DNA of 64,000 bases from Omphalotus guepiniiformis (GCA_028554645.1 JAQOOI010000049.1:1-64000); one strand, 5' to 3'; positions 42,556 to 54,882 are shown, numbered from the stretch's first letter. The notes: generated by a model not told the origin, from the letters alone. Numbers and translations are program-made.

Positions 42556-44808
42556 CTAGGGGTTCTGTATTATGTGCAATCCCATCATCTCCCTCAACTT
42601 CTCCACCTTGGGCTTACTGAGAGGCTTGGTGAGCAAATCAGCTGCATTCTCATCAGTAGGCAGATATTCAGGAGCCATGACCTTGTATTCAACTTGGTCT
42701 CTCAGCCAGTAGTAATGCCGGTCAAGATGCTTCATCCTCCCATGATGCTCAGGATTCTTAGCAACCTTGATTGTGGATTGATTGTCCATTAGCAACCTGG
42801 CTGGCTGAGGTGTCTGGTATCCCAAATCTTGTAACAGGCTGTTCATGGCACAAATCTCCTTGCCAGCAGCAACACCTGCCACATATTCTGCCTCTGTAGA
42901 GGAGAGTGTTACAAAGGGCTGTAGCTTACTGCTCCAACTAACCACACCTGATCCAAGTTTGACCATATACCCACTAGTGGACTTTGAGTTGTCCCTGTTA
43001 CCACCAAAGTCTGCATCACAGTATGTAACAAATAGATCTGGCTGGCAGGGATCAGGACCATATTCAAGTTTCATGTCCATTGTTCCCTTCAGATATCTGA
43101 ATGCATGTTTTACTGCAACCCAGTGTGCCATGCCAGGATTTGAATTAAACCGTGCCAATACACTAGCTGTGTATGCAATATCAGGACGGCTGGTGGTAGC
43201 AAGATACAACAAGGAGCCAACAGCACTAATATATGGAATTCTGGCCATCTCTTCCTTTCCTTCAGCAGTCTTTGGACACTGTGCAGTCGACAGAGCAGCT
43301 CCTGGATCCATGGGTGTACCAACAGGTCTACAATCAGACATTCCAAACTCATTAAGTTTGTTGACAATATATTGTTTCTGACCCATATACAATTTTCTCT
43401 CCTTTCTATTTCTTGTGATTTCTATTCCCAGCAGATATGATGTAGGACCCAGGTCACGGAGTTTGAAGTGCTTTGCTAGCTCTGCCACAAAGTGGTCCAA
43501 AGATGCCTCTGACTTGGAAGCAAGAGTGATGTCATCCACAAAGACAGGTACAAAAACCTTAATGTCATCTTTCTGATAGACATATAGGTTTGGATCAGAT
43601 TGGGTGCGACTAAAGCCCATTGATTGTAACACTCCTGCAAGCTTCTCACCCCAAAGTCTGGGTGACTGCTTTAACCCATACAGGGACTTGTTCAGCCTGC
43701 AGACAAATCTAGGACCACGCTCCTTGAACCCTTCTGGCTGTGTCATGAAGATCTCTGTATCAATGTCACTATTGATGAATGCATGAGAGATATCCACAGA
43801 GCGCAAATGCAAGTCCTCAATGGCAGCCAGAGCAAGAATAGTGCGGATTGTAGTCTGTCTCATAGTAGATGAGAATGTCTCTAGATAGTCAAAGCCAGGT
43901 CTTTGGCTGAATCCTTTGGCAACAAGTCTAGCCTTGAACCTTTCAATGGATCCATCAGCCTTGTGCTTTATCTTGAATACCCATTTAGATCCAATTGCTC
44001 TCTTATCTGGTGGAAGTTCCACAACATCCCAAGTGCCATTGGTGAGGTGTGCATTCATCTCCTCCATCATGGCCTCCTGCCATTGTCTGGCATTAGGTCC
44101 TTCCATAGCCTGCTTGAATGTCAAAGGCTCTGGACCATTGTCAGTCATGATGTGGGCTTCCTCCATATTATCATCATCATCTGGCACATCTGCATCCTTG
44201 TTTCGCTTGGGAGCAGGGAGGTTCACTTTCCACCATTCACCAGGAGCCTGTCTCTTCCGCTCAGACCTACGGAAAGCAATTGGTCTATTATCTACAAGGA
44301 CATCCTCAGGTGGTTCAATCTGTTCCTCCTCTGCAGAACTATCATTGTCATCAGCAGGTTCATTATTCTGCTCAGGGCCAGTATTGTCTTGTTCTGTAGA
44401 GGACTCATGGTCAGGTTTAGGTAATGCAGGGTCATCTGACTCAGAGTCAGAGTCAGAGTGAGGATTATCATCGAGAGGAACATAGGAAGTATTCGGTGGT
44501 GTACTAGTTGAAGGTTTGGAAGGTGAAGGTTTGGAAGGTGGTTGTGAAGATCCAACTTTATAAGTGTATCTCTCATCAAAGTCAGCTCTCTCACTGATCA
44601 CAACCTTCTTAGTGACAGGATTCCAGAACCTCCATCCCTTCACACCATCTGGATACCCAATGAAGATACACCTTTCCATATGGGATCCCAAGTGTTTCCT
44701 CTTATCCTTCTGAACATGCACATATGCAACACAACCCCAGACCCTCAGATGATCCACCTTTGGTTCCCTCTTGTACCATCCCTCATAGGGAGTGCAGTTT
44801 GATGCATT
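42556..44808 (-). CDS. Copia-1 Pol fragment: integrase C-terminus, RT, RNase H
   Basis: A long intact reverse-strand frame. It starts inside Pol at CTPYEGWYKREPKVDHLRVW (the C-terminal integrase motif); upstream codons come from an inverted tail repeat and are not original. After a disordered acidic linker, RT begins TWDVVELPPDKRAIGSKW, with KARLVAKGFSQRPGFDYLET, DISHAFINSDIDTEIFMTQP (catalytic Asp), SLYGLKQSPRLW, and the FVDD box in VFVPVFVDDITLASKS. RNase H includes YLATTSRPDIAYT, YCDADFGGNRDNSKSTSGY, TEAEYVAG and HLDRHYYWLRDQV. It ends MMGLHIIQNP at 42,556. Catalytic residues are all present, but gag, protease and the integrase core are missing. Copia order (IN before RT) is confirmed by Copia-2. 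Confidence 0.9.
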   Translation of the reverse strand, partial: NASNCTPYEGWYKREPKVDHLRVWGCVAYVHVQKDKRKHLGSHMERCIFIGYPDGVKGWRFWNPVTKKVVISERADFDERYTYKVGSSQPPSKPSPSKPSTSTPPNTSYVPLDDNPHSDSDSESDDPALPKPDHESSTEQDNTGPEQNNEPADDNDSSAEEEQIEPPEDVLVDNRPIAFRRSERKRQAPGEWWKVNLPAPKRNKDADVPDDDDNMEEAHIMTDNGPEPLTFKQAMEGPNARQWQEAMMEEMNAHLTNGTWDVVELPPDKRAIGSKWVFKIKHKADGSIERFKARLVAKGFSQRPGFDYLETFSSTMRQTTIRTILALAAIEDLHLRSVDISHAFINSDIDTEIFMTQPEGFKERGPRFVCRLNKSLYGLKQSPRLWGEKLAGVLQSMGFSRTQSDPNLYVYQKDDIKVFVPVFVDDITLASKSEASLDHFVAELAKHFKLRDLGPTSYLLGIEITRNRKERKLYMGQKQYIVNKLNEFGMSDCRPVGTPMDPGAALSTAQCPKTAEGKEEMARIPYISAVGSLLYLATTSRPDIAYTASVLARFNSNPGMAHWVAVKHAFRYLKGTMDMKLEYGPDPCQPDLFVTYCDADFGGNRDNSKSTSGYMVKLGSGVVSWSSKLQPFVTLSSTEAEYVAGVAAGKEICAMNSLLQDLGYQTPQPARLLMDNQSTIKVAKNPEHHGRMKHLDRHYYWLRDQVEYKVMAPEYLPTDENAADLLTKPLSKPKVEKLREMMGLHIIQNP

Positions 44809-45154
44809 GAAGAAGTGCATCATCAGGGGGCTGTGAAGAAGTTGAGGAAAGTGAAGAGGTTGAGGGATATGTGATGACACACTTCATCAATAGAGCACCT
44901 CCATTACACAAGTGTTCTATCAGGGGGCTGTGTTGAATGAAGTGCTAGAACACTTGTAGATACTATACAAATACTGTACATATCATTAGAAAGTCCTTCA
45001 AGTACATATAATACTATCCAGAATGACCCTACATACACAAAGACCACAACAAGAAAGTGGAGAAGTTGAGGAAAGTGAAGAGGTTGAGGGATATGTGATC
45101 ACACACTTCATCAATAGAGCACCTCCATTACACAAGTGTTCTATCAGGGGGCTG
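44809..45154 (+). repeat. Copia 3' tail and partial LTR segments, inverted and duplicated
   Basis: Text at 44,809-44,930 (gcatcatcagggggctgtgaag..., ending at the LTR start TGTTGAATG at 44,931) is the inverted copy of 42,431-42,560. A partial LTR (44,931-45,017) breaks off. The tail is then repeated at about 45,055-45,154, directly before a complete LTR. The arrangement makes the Pol fragment lie between inverted tail/LTR arms. Confidence 0.8.
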
Positions 45155-45540
45155 TGTTGAATGAAGTGCTAGAACACTTGGCCATACTATACAAATACTG
45201 TACAATTAGAAAGTCCCTCAAGTACTTATAATACTATAGTAATGACTTTAATACCTATTGTAGATAGTTATACCATGTATGTAGGGTCATTCTGGAGTGT
45301 TTAGAGTGCACGCAAAAATGTGGACACTCATTTTCACACCTCATGCGTGGCCTGACACAACAGGACCAAACAACATGTAAATCCCTACATGTCTGGAGAA
45401 ATCTAAGACACTTGGAAAGCCATTCTTGTGCATTAAGCTACTATTACAACACTTTAGTGAACTCAGGGAACTGTAATTGAACTCTATTCATTGTGTCTGA
45501 TCAGTGTATCACTGGTAGTGCATTGTCTTAGATTCTAACA
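45155..45540 (+). repeat. Copia LTR, plus orientation
   Basis: About 386 bp, TGTTGAATGAAG ... TTCTAACA, slightly diverged from the other copies (small deletions near 45,183 and 45,205). It probably serves as 5' LTR of Copia-2. Confidence 0.85.
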
Positions 45541-47197
45541 GAAAGGCCAGGCCCCCATTCTGGCCAAGGTTAGAGCTCCCTGGTTTGGTTTTTCTTTTTT
45601 TTCCCCTTTTTTTTGGTTTTTCTTATATTGCTATAAACTGTCACACACAATCTGATCTCTTCTTGGTGTGGCTTAAGGAAATCAACCAACACTGCTGTCA
45701 TAAAGAATGTGCTTGACCAAATAACATTGTTCAAGTGTAGAGCTCAGAAAAAAGGGATCACTCCTTATGAGCAACCAAAAAAAGGATGCAAATGCAATAA
45801 AAACTGATGCACAGAAATTTGCGTATCCAAGTTTTGCTCAACTCAAGCTGCCTGACCCTTCTCACCCTAGTCTGCCTGACCCTTCTCACCCTAGTCTGCC
45901 TGACCCTATCCACCCTAAGCTGTCTGACCCTACCTATGTTGGACTCTACTAGTCTCTAATAACCCTAAGTTCTGCACCTACCAATGATTGGGGTTGAGAC
46001 CAGCAATAAGCTCACTTTTGTCCTGGTCCCCAAAAATAGCGAGTGGACCGGATTTAACTAGGTTGAGATGATGGGAGATGGTTGTGATTATGCCTTTTGC
46101 TGGAGAACACATGTAAGGATCATTTTTCTGTTTTCTCCATGCTCTCATATGATCCAATGTAGAATCATGCAGCCTGGGATAGTCCACTACATGAGAAGGA
46201 CTCAATGGAATGTATGTTTACAATCTCCTTGCTACAGATACTCTTTTTCTTTCTTTTTCTTTTTCTTTCTTTCTTTTTCTTAAGTATGTGGACTCAAGGC
46301 CAACACATTGTAACTCCACCCACCTTGAGGTTTTATTAAAACCACTATGCTATGTGTACAGGAGGAAAAGAATTAGAGCTACATAATTATTTCGATCTAC
46401 TTTTATATGGCTGGTGGTCAGGACATTATATATAAAACCTGCTTTGATTTCAAGAAAATGATGATCTTGGCGCAAGACAAGTTGCCATCCCAGAACTCCT
46501 GGATAGGGTGTATCACTACGGTTCCGGGTACCTTAGGCCTGTTGCACGCCTCTGAACTGACAGCTTTCCATGCAGTGGTGCTGGATCAGCTGACCAAACA
46601 TGGGGCAAGCCAGCATAGTAGAAGATAGCTTCTTCCTCGGAAAGATGAGGACGGCTATTTGAGTTGAGGTCCAGCTTGAGCATTGTAGGAGTATAGGTAC
46701 TAGAGTTGACCAGGGTGGCAGTGGTGCATGGCAGAAAAGAATCAGAGATCATTGGAAAAAGAGACAACAAGCAGGAAAACAAGCAGGAAGATGAGCAGAA
46801 GAATGAGCAGCAGAATGAGCAGAAGAATGAGCAGAGGAATGAGCAGAGGAATGAGAATGTGCAGAAGAACAAGAACAAGAATGAGTGAAAGAAGTTGGGA
46901 GAATTGAGTACATGAAGGCAAAAAAGAGCAACAGTACTTACTTCTATTATTCAATATGTGCAGTATTTGCAAACAGGATTCTTTCAGGCTTTTTATTCTA
47001 TGACGAGACTATGACACACAACTGACTCATACTAGACAACAAGGAAGGGTTTTGAGATGTCTATGCCAGTGGTCATAGACTCTAAACACAGCCTTTATGA
47101 CAACCACCTGCTCAACTACTACTTGAAGAGTTCTCATTACAAGACTAGTCTAGAATCTTGATACACAGTCTGCACTGTAGGTAATGGAACATGCTAT
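45541..47197. other. Decayed Copia-2 leader with short tandem repeats
   Basis: No Gag is recognisable. It contains three units of a 24-bp repeat (45,849-45,930, cctgacccttctcacccta type, potentially coding LPDPSHPS), a pyrimidine microsatellite (46,243-46,281), and a 12-bp minisatellite (gagcagaagaat type, about 46,790-46,865). A stretch at about 47,140-47,190 resembles lineage B LTR text (tagaatcttgatacaca, gtaggtaatggaacatgct), so pieces of several elements are mixed. Confidence 0.5.
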
Positions 47198-50100
47198 ATG
47201 ACTCCACATCACCATTGGATTAGGAATTATACCCCCTATAGAGTACCTATTAAATTGGCTGATGATAGAATTATATATTCTGAAGGTGTAGGAAATGTTG
47301 TGTTTAGACCAATCATTGATGGAAAAGTATCTAGGGATGTTGAATTTAGTAGAGTACTGCATGTACCTTCACTTAAAAATAATCTGCTTTCTGTTCTGTA
47401 CTTAACAAAACATAAAGGCTTTCATGTACATATTTGGTCTGATAGAATGGAATTTGATAGAAATGGTCCTATTCTTTTTACTGCACGTGTTACTGCAAGC
47501 AATGTGGGATACTTGAATGGACATACTATAGATAAGTCTGAAAGCCTCTGTTTGACAACAACTCTACCTCTGGATCTGAAGCTGTGGCACAGGCGCTTCT
47601 GTCATCATGGGCACGGTGATATATTGCGCATGTTGAGGGATAAATTGGCAGAGGGCTTGAAACTAGACTCTAATGCAAAGCCAGATCCTGTTTGTGAACC
47701 TTGTCTGGCTGGCAAGATGCATGCACATCCATTCCATTCCTCACACACCAGAGCTGATACTGTGTTGGGCCTTATTCATTCTGATCTCCATGATGTTGGT
47801 GTGCATTCTCCTAGTGGATACAGATACTGGATCACATTCATTGATGACAAGTGGTGTTTCCGTGCAGTTTCCTCTGAAGAAGAAGAGTGATGCATTTGAT
47901 GCATTCAAGAAGTACAAAGCTTGGGCTGAGAACACCACTGAGTAGGCCTCAACAGAATGGTGTTGCTGAAAGAGCAAATAGAGTGATGGAGGAAAGGATT
48001 GTTGCAATGCTAGAAGAGTCTGGTTTACCAAAGTCATTTTGGGTAGAGTGCCTGGCTGCACTTGTTCATGTGTGGAATCGTTGCCCTACATCTGCTGTAC
48101 CAAGCTGCACTCCCTATGAGGGATGGTACAAGAGAAAACCAAAGGTGGATCATCTGAGGGTCTGGGGTTGTGTTGCATATGTGCATGTTCAGAAGGATAA
48201 GAGGAAACACTTGGGTTCTCATATGGAAAAGTGTATCTTCATTGGGTATCCAGATGGTGTGAAGGGATGGAGGTTTTGGAATCCTGTCACCAAGAAGGTT
48301 GTGATCAGTGAGAGAGCTGACTTTGATGAGAGGTACACTTATAAAGTTGGATCTTCACAACCATCTTCCAAACCTTCACCTTCCAAACCTTCACCTAATA
48401 CACCACTCAATACTTCCTCTGTTCCTCTCTATGATAATCCTCATTCTGACTCTGACTCTGAGTCAGATGACCCTGCATTACCTGAACCTGACCATGAGAC
48501 CTCTACAGAACATGACAATACTGGCCCTGAGCAGAATAATATGACAATGATAGATAGTTCTGAAGAGGAGGAACAGATTGAACCACCTGAGGATGTCTCT
48601 GTACATAATAGACCAATTGCTTTCCGTAGGTCTGAGCAGAAGAGACAGGCTCCTGGTGAATGGTGGAGAGTGAACCTCCCTGCTCCCAAGCAAAACAAGG
48701 ATGTAGATGTGCTAGATGATGATGATAATATGGAGGAAGCCCACACCATGACTGACAATGGTCCAGAGCCATTGACATTCAAGCAGGCTATGGAAGGACC
48801 TAATGCCAGACAGTGGCAGGAGGCCATGATGGAGGAAATGAATGCACACCTCACCAATGGCACTTGGGATGTTGTGGAACTTCCACCAGATAAGAGAGCA
48901 ATTGGATCTAAATGGGTATTCAAGATAAAGCACAAGGCTGATGGATCCATTGAAAGGCTTAAGGCTAGACTTGTTGCCAAAAGATTCAGCCAAAGACCTG
49001 GCTTTGACTATCTAGAGACATTCTCATCTACTATGAGACAGACTACAACACTATTCTTGCTCTGGCTGCCATTGAGGACTTGCATTTGCGCTCTGTGGAT
49101 ATCTCTCATGCATTCATCAATAGTGACTTTGATACAGAGATCTTCATGACACAGCCAGAAGGGTTCAAGGAGTGTGGTCCTAGATTTGTCTGCAGGCTGA
49201 ACAAGTCCTGTATGGGTTAAAGCAGTCAGCTTGCACCCAGTCAGATCCAAAATGTCTATCAGAAAGATGACATGAAGGTTTTTGTACCTGTCTTTGTGAT
49301 GAAAGTCTGGGTGAGAAGCTTGCAGGAGTGTTACAATCAATGGGCTTTGCTCGCACCCAGTCTGATCCAAACCTATATGTCTATCAGAAAGATGACATTA
49401 AGGTTTTTGTACCTGTCTTTGTGGATGACATCACTCTTGCTTCCAAGTCAGAGGCATCTTTGGACCACTTTGTGGCAGAGCTAGCAAAGCACTTCAAACT
49501 CCGTGACCTGGGTCCTACATCATATTTGCTGGGAATAGAAATCACAAGAAATAGAAAGGAGAGAAAATTGTATATGGGTCAGAAACAATATATTGTCAAC
49601 AAACTTAATAGTGAGTTTGGAATGTCTGACTGTAGACCTGTTGGTACACCCATGGATCCAGGAGCTGCTCTGTCAACTGCACAGTGTCCAAAGACTGCTG
49701 AGGGAAAGGAAGAGATGGCCAATACCACCAGCCTTCCTGACATTGTATACACAGCTAGCGTATTGGCACAGTTCAATTCAAATCCTGGCATGGCACACTG
49801 GGTTGCAGTAAAGCATGCATTCAGATATCTAACAACAATGGACATGAAGCTTGAATATGGTCCTGATCCCTACTGTGATGCAGTCTTTGGTGGTAACAGG
49901 GACAACTCAAAGTCCACTAGTGGGGGTGTGGTTCTAACCAGCTGGAGCAGTGAGCTAGAGCCCTTTGTAACACTCTCCTCAGAGGCAGAATATGTGGCAG
50001 GTGTTGCTGCTGGTAAGGAGATTTGTGCCATGAACAGCCTGTTACAAGATTTGGGATACCAGACACCTCAGCCCAGGTTGCTAATGGACAATCAATCCAC

Positions 50101-50229
50101 AATCAAGGTTGCTAAGAATCCTGAGTATCATGGGAGGATGCCACTGGCTGTGAGACCAAGTTGAATACAACAAGGAATGAGAATGCAGCTGATTTGCTCA
50201 CCAAGCCTCTCAATAAGCAGATGATGGGA
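47198..50229 (+). pseudogene. Copia-2 Pol, degenerate
   Basis: Plus-strand Copia Pol with multiple breaks. Pre-integrase and zinc finger: LPLDLKLWHRRFCHHGHGDI, then CEPCLAGKMHAHPFHS. Integrase core: GLIHSDLHDVGVHSPSGY with the first Asp. A deletion/frame break at about 47,885-47,950 removes the central Asp, and the frame resumes with RPQQNGVAERANRVMEERI (Glu). Next come CTPYEGWYKRKPKVDH, the RT start TWDVVELPPDKR, a break near 49,040-49,330 with a local duplication (the AGVLQSMGF region twice), FVPVFVDDITLASKS and RNase H to about 50,229 with small deletions (for example around YLTTMDMKLEYG). It is about 90 percent like Copia-1 by eye and is non-functional. Confidence 0.88.
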
Positions 50230-50236
50230 TTGCATA

Positions 50237-50546
50237 TAATACTGTACATATCATTAGAAAGTCCCTCAAGTACAAAGAATACTATAGTAATGATTTTAAT
50301 GCTTATTGTAGATAGTTATACCATGTATGTAGGGTCATCCTAGGATGTTTAGAGCGTGCACAAAAATGTGGACACTCATTTTCACACCTCATGTGTGGCC
50401 TGACACACTCCTTACATGTCTGGAGAAATCTAAGACACTTGGAAAGCAATTTTTGTGCATTCAGCTACTCAGTGAACTGTAATTGAACTCTATTCATTGT
50501 GTCTAATCAGTGTATCACTGGTAGTGCATTGTTTTAGATTCCAACA
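50237..50546 (+). repeat. Copia-2 3' LTR remnant
   Basis: Matches the Copia LTR from its internal atactgtacatatcatt to the end (...ttagattccaaca), with the first 70 bp and a central piece missing. Confidence 0.8.
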
Positions 50547-50745
50547 TATGCTACCTCCATCTAGGAGGTGTTCTTTTGCTGGCAGCTTGGGACTAAACAG
50601 ACAGACTTACCCATTCCCATTAACGCGCTTCATCTTCCTCAAGTCATTTCCCACAAAGTACATCACCATCTTCAATGCAGCAGCATTCTTTACACTGGGC
50701 CCGGTAAAGCATAGTCCCCACGACATTATGTGAGAAATATGCTGA
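50547..50745. other. Short unique spacer
   Basis: About 200 bp of moderately GC-rich sequence between the Copia-2 LTR remnant and the AT-rich satellite. A weak plus-strand frame (to 50,733) runs through it from the LTR and is not credible as a gene. Confidence 0.35.
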
Positions 50746-52518
50746 TAATATTTTGAGAATTATTAATGTAAGTCTTGAGATTTATCAAAAACTTATTTAA
50801 AAAAATTTTTTTTAGAGTTATAATATATCTACCATACTTCTACAATAAGTTCCAGAGGGTAGTATGGTATCTTGAGAGTGTGACAAATTGTCACAATGTA
50901 AGTCTTCCATTAGTCTACCAAGAATCATGAAAGTCTTATTTTAAAAAAATATTATCATAAATTTCTTTGGCTATATACTGGATTTACACTATACATATGG
51001 GAGTATATATCTCTTGCACTGCATATGCCTTACAGTCAAGATATCTCCAGGAACAATCTAATAGAATAATAAAAAACACATGTAACTCTATACTGATCTA
51101 AACAATAAATATCATTTCAGTTCTAGGGAAGTATTGAAAATTAATTTGCATAGTTTCAGAAATCTATATATAAGTAATATACATAGTATCATCATATTCT
51201 CATGGAATTCTCATGAAAGTATTGATATTAGATTATAATACTTTCAGAGAAATATTGAATGTTAGTTTGCATAATCCCACAGATACATTGAAAAGTGGTT
51301 TACATGGTATCAACATAAATCTGAAGAAGTATTAGTTTGTAATCCACATACTGTTACCATACCTCTAGAGAATTATTGTATTTCCAGAAAGATCTTGATA
51401 CTGGATTATAATAGTTTTAGAGAAGAATTGAATGTTCGTTTGATAACCCCAGAAATACATATAAAAGTAGCATAGAATAAACATAAATCTAGAGAAGTAC
51501 TAAAGTATATTCTATATACTGCCACTATACTTCCAGAGTATTATTATTGAATTATCATATTTTCAAAGAGGTGTTAGATGATAGTTTACATAGTCCTAGT
51601 GGTTTCCATAGATTTTAGGGAAGTATTCAAATAAAATTAGCATTGTTTCAGAGAAATATTGAAGGTTGATTTGTATAGTTTCAGTCACTCAAAGGTTGTA
51701 TTATACATAGTATTAGTATTTTCAGAAAAATCTTGATACTGGATTATGATAATTTTAGAAAAGAATTGAATGTTAATTTGATAATTCCAGAGATACATAT
51801 AGAAGTGGTTTACACAGTATCAACATAAATCTGGAGAAGTGTTAGTATGTGATTTTTCCATTTTCACACTTTCAGAGAAGTATTAATTATTAGTTTGCAT
51901 AATTCCACAGAAGTATTAATATGTGGTCTACATAATGTCATCATGTCTTAATATCACAGTTCAGATAAGTATATTAGTTTGCCTAGTTCCAGAGATACAC
52001 TCACAAGTAAAACCATAGTATTATCATAATTTCAGAGAAATATTGATAATAAATTGTAATGGTTTCAAGAAAGAATAATAGTTTGCATAGTTTCAGATAT
52101 ATATTCAAAAGTGATTTCTGCAAAATCACCATAATTTTAGGGAAGTATTAATATTGGATTTTCACAGTTCCAGAATATTATTCAATATTAGTTTGCATAA
52201 CATCACAGAAGTATTAATATGCAGTCTACATAGTACCAGCATAAGTCAAGAAAGATATTGATATTGAATTACCATAGTTCCAGTGAAGTATTGAATATTA
52301 GACTGCATAATTTTGAGATACTATTTGAAAGTTGTTTCCATAGTATTACTATACTTTCAGAAAAGTATTAACATTGAATGATAATAGTGTCAGAGAAGTA
52401 GTGAAATGTGATCTACATAGTGTCACCATAGTTCAAGAAAATTATAGATATGTTATTTACATAGTGTTATTGTAATGTCAGAGAAGTATTGATATTGAAT
52501 TATCACAATTCCAGAGAG
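50746..52518. repeat. AT-rich degenerate tandem satellite
   Basis: No coding frames. Short phrases recur hundreds of times in shuffled, mutated form: agagaagtattgatattg, gattatcatagtttcag, gtttgcataattccaga, gtggtttacatagtatcac. They recur in roughly the same order at intervals of tens to about 150 bp, as expected for an old tandem array with a composite unit. It passes directly into the 10-bp satellite at 52,519 (…ccagagag|gtagcatcatct). Confidence 0.65.
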
Positions 52519-54750
52519 GTAGCATCATCTAGCAATATCTAGCATCAGCTGGCATCAGCTAGCACCACCTATCAGTAGCTGGCATTCGCTAGCAGCAGCT
52601 ATCAGTAGCTGGTATTAGCTATCAGCATCTACCAGGAGCTAACATCATCTGACACCAGCTGGCAGGACCTGGGAGCAGCTAGCATTAGCTGATACCAGCT
52701 GGCACCAACTAGCAGCATCCACCAGCAGCTGACATCAGTGGACATCAGCTAGCATTAGCTGGCATCAGGTGGGAGCAGCTAGCAGCAGCTCAAATCATCT
52801 AGCAGCAGCTGACATTGGCTGAGACTGGCTAGGAGCAACAAGCATCAGCTGGCATGAGCTAGCAGCAGCTAACAGTATCTATTAGCAGCTCATATCATAT
52901 AGCAGCAGCTAACAGTGTCTATCAGCAGCTCATATCATATAGCAGCAGCTGGCATTAGATGGCATCAGCTAACATCAGCTCAAATTGTCTGGCAGCAGCT
53001 GGCCTCAGCTGACATCAGGTAGCAGAAGCTAGGAGCAGTGCACATCAGCTAATGTCATGTGGCAGCAAGTGGCATTAGCTAGCAGCAGCTAACATCAGCT
53101 CAAATCATCTAGCAGCAGCTGGCATTAGCTGATACCAGCAAGCAGGAGCTACAAGCTGTGCATATTAGCTGGCATCAGCTGACACCAGCTAGCAAGAGCT
53201 AGGAGCAGTGCACATCAGCTAATGTGGTCTGGCAGCAGCTAGCATCAGCTAGTAGCAGCTAACATCAGCTCAAATCATCTGGGAGCAGCTGGCATCAGCT
53301 GACATCAGCTCAAATCATCTGGTAGCAGCTGACATCAGCTTAAATCATCTGGCATCAGCTGACAACAGCTAGCAGCAGCTGGAAGCAGCTAGCATTGGCT
53401 AGCATCAGCTGGGAGCAGCTTGCATCAGCTTGCAGCAGCTGATATCAGCTGGGAGTAGTTGTGACACTAGCTGGGAGCAGCTAGCATCAGCTGATATCAG
53501 CTGAGAGTAGTTGTGACATTAGCTGGGAGCAGCTGGCATCAGCTTGCAGTAGCTGATATCAGCTGGGAGTAGTTGTGACATTAGCTGGGAGCAGCTGGCA
53601 TCAGCTTGCAGCAGCTGATATCAGCTGGGAGTAGGTGCAACACTAGCTGGGAGCAGCTGGCATCAGCTAGCACCAGCTCAAATCATCTGGCAGCAGCTAA
53701 CATCAGCTTGCAGCAGCTGATATCAGCTGGGAGTAGTTGTGACACTAGCTGGGAGCAGCTAGCATCAGCTGATATCAGCTGAGAGTAGTTGTGACATTAG
53801 CTGGGAGCAGCTAGCATTGGCTAGCATCAGCTGGGAGCAGCTTGCATCAGCTTGCAGCAGCTGATATCAGCTGGGAGTAGTTGTGACACTAGCTGGGAGC
53901 AGCTAGCATCAGCTGATATCAGCTGAGAGTAGTTGTGACATTAGCTGGGAGCAGCTAGCATTGGCTAGCATCAGCTGGGAGCAGCTTGCATCAGCTGGGA
54001 GTAGTTGTGACACTAGCTGGGAGCAGCTAGCATCAGCTGATATCAGCTGAGAGTAGTTGTGACATTAGCTGGGAGCAGCTGGCATCAGCTGATATGAGCT
54101 GGGAGTAGTTGTGACACTAGCTGGGAGCAGCTGGCATCAGCTTGCAGCAGCTCATATCAGCTGGGAGGGTTAGATTAGCAGCTCATATCATATAGCAGCA
54201 GCTAACAGTATCTATCAGCAGCTCATATTATATAGCAGCAGCTGGCATTAGATGGCATCAGCTAACATCAGCTCAAATTATCTAGCAGCAGCTGGCATTA
54301 GCTGATACCAGCAAGGAGGAGCTACAAGCTGTGCATATTAGCTGGCATCAACTGACACCAGCTAGCAGGAGCTAGAAGCAGTGCATATTAGCTGGCATCA
54401 ACTGACACCAGCTAGCAGGAGCTAGAAGCAGTGCATATTAGCTGGCATCCCTGACACCAGCTAGCAAGAGCTAGGAGCAGTGCACATCAGCTAATGTGGT
54501 CTGGCAGCAGCTAGCATCAGCTAGTAGTAGCTAACATCAGCTCAAATCATCTGGGAGCAGCTGGCATCAGCTGACATCAGCTCAAATCATCTGGCATCAG
54601 CTGACAACAGCTAGCAGCAGCTGGGAGCAGCTAGCATTGGCTAGCATCAGCTGGGAGCAGCTTGCATCAGCTTGCAGCAGCTGATATCAGCTGGGAGTAG
54701 TTGTGACACTAGCTGGGAGCAGCTGGCATCAGCTCATATCAGTTGGGGGT
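52519..54750. repeat. 10-bp-period AGCT satellite with higher-order structure
   Basis: About 2.2 kb made almost entirely of decamers of the type (A/G)GCATCAGCT and variants (AGCAGCAGCT, GATATCAGCT, GGGAGCAGCT), so the palindrome AGCT falls every 10 bp over long runs. From about 53,400 to 54,170 a longer unit appears: GGGAGTAGTT GTGACACTAGCT followed by several decamers, repeated at roughly 90-150 bp. A block around 54,180-54,720 repeats the order seen at 52,900-53,450, which indicates segmental duplication within the array. Confidence 0.9.
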
Positions 54751-54882
54751 TGGAGGTAGCCAAAGAAAACAGTGGAGGGCTGCAGCCGCGTCGCGGGTCA
54801 TGGGCATATCCATCGTTGCCAGCGGACATCAAGGAGACAGAGAGGACAAACTAATAAGAAGTGACAGTATAGCTTTTATGAG

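Noticed and set aside
46706..46888. ORF rich in Asn/Gln/Glu/Lys repeats
   Set aside because: Direct translation of a 12-bp minisatellite within decayed Copia sequence.
52519..54750. CRISPR-like appearance of regularly spaced repeats
   Set aside because: The period is 10 bp with no spacers; this is a eukaryotic satellite.
54672..54854. 60-codon ORF at the satellite edge
   Set aside because: Most of it is translated satellite (repeats of S-W-E-Q-L-A type); no gene evidence.
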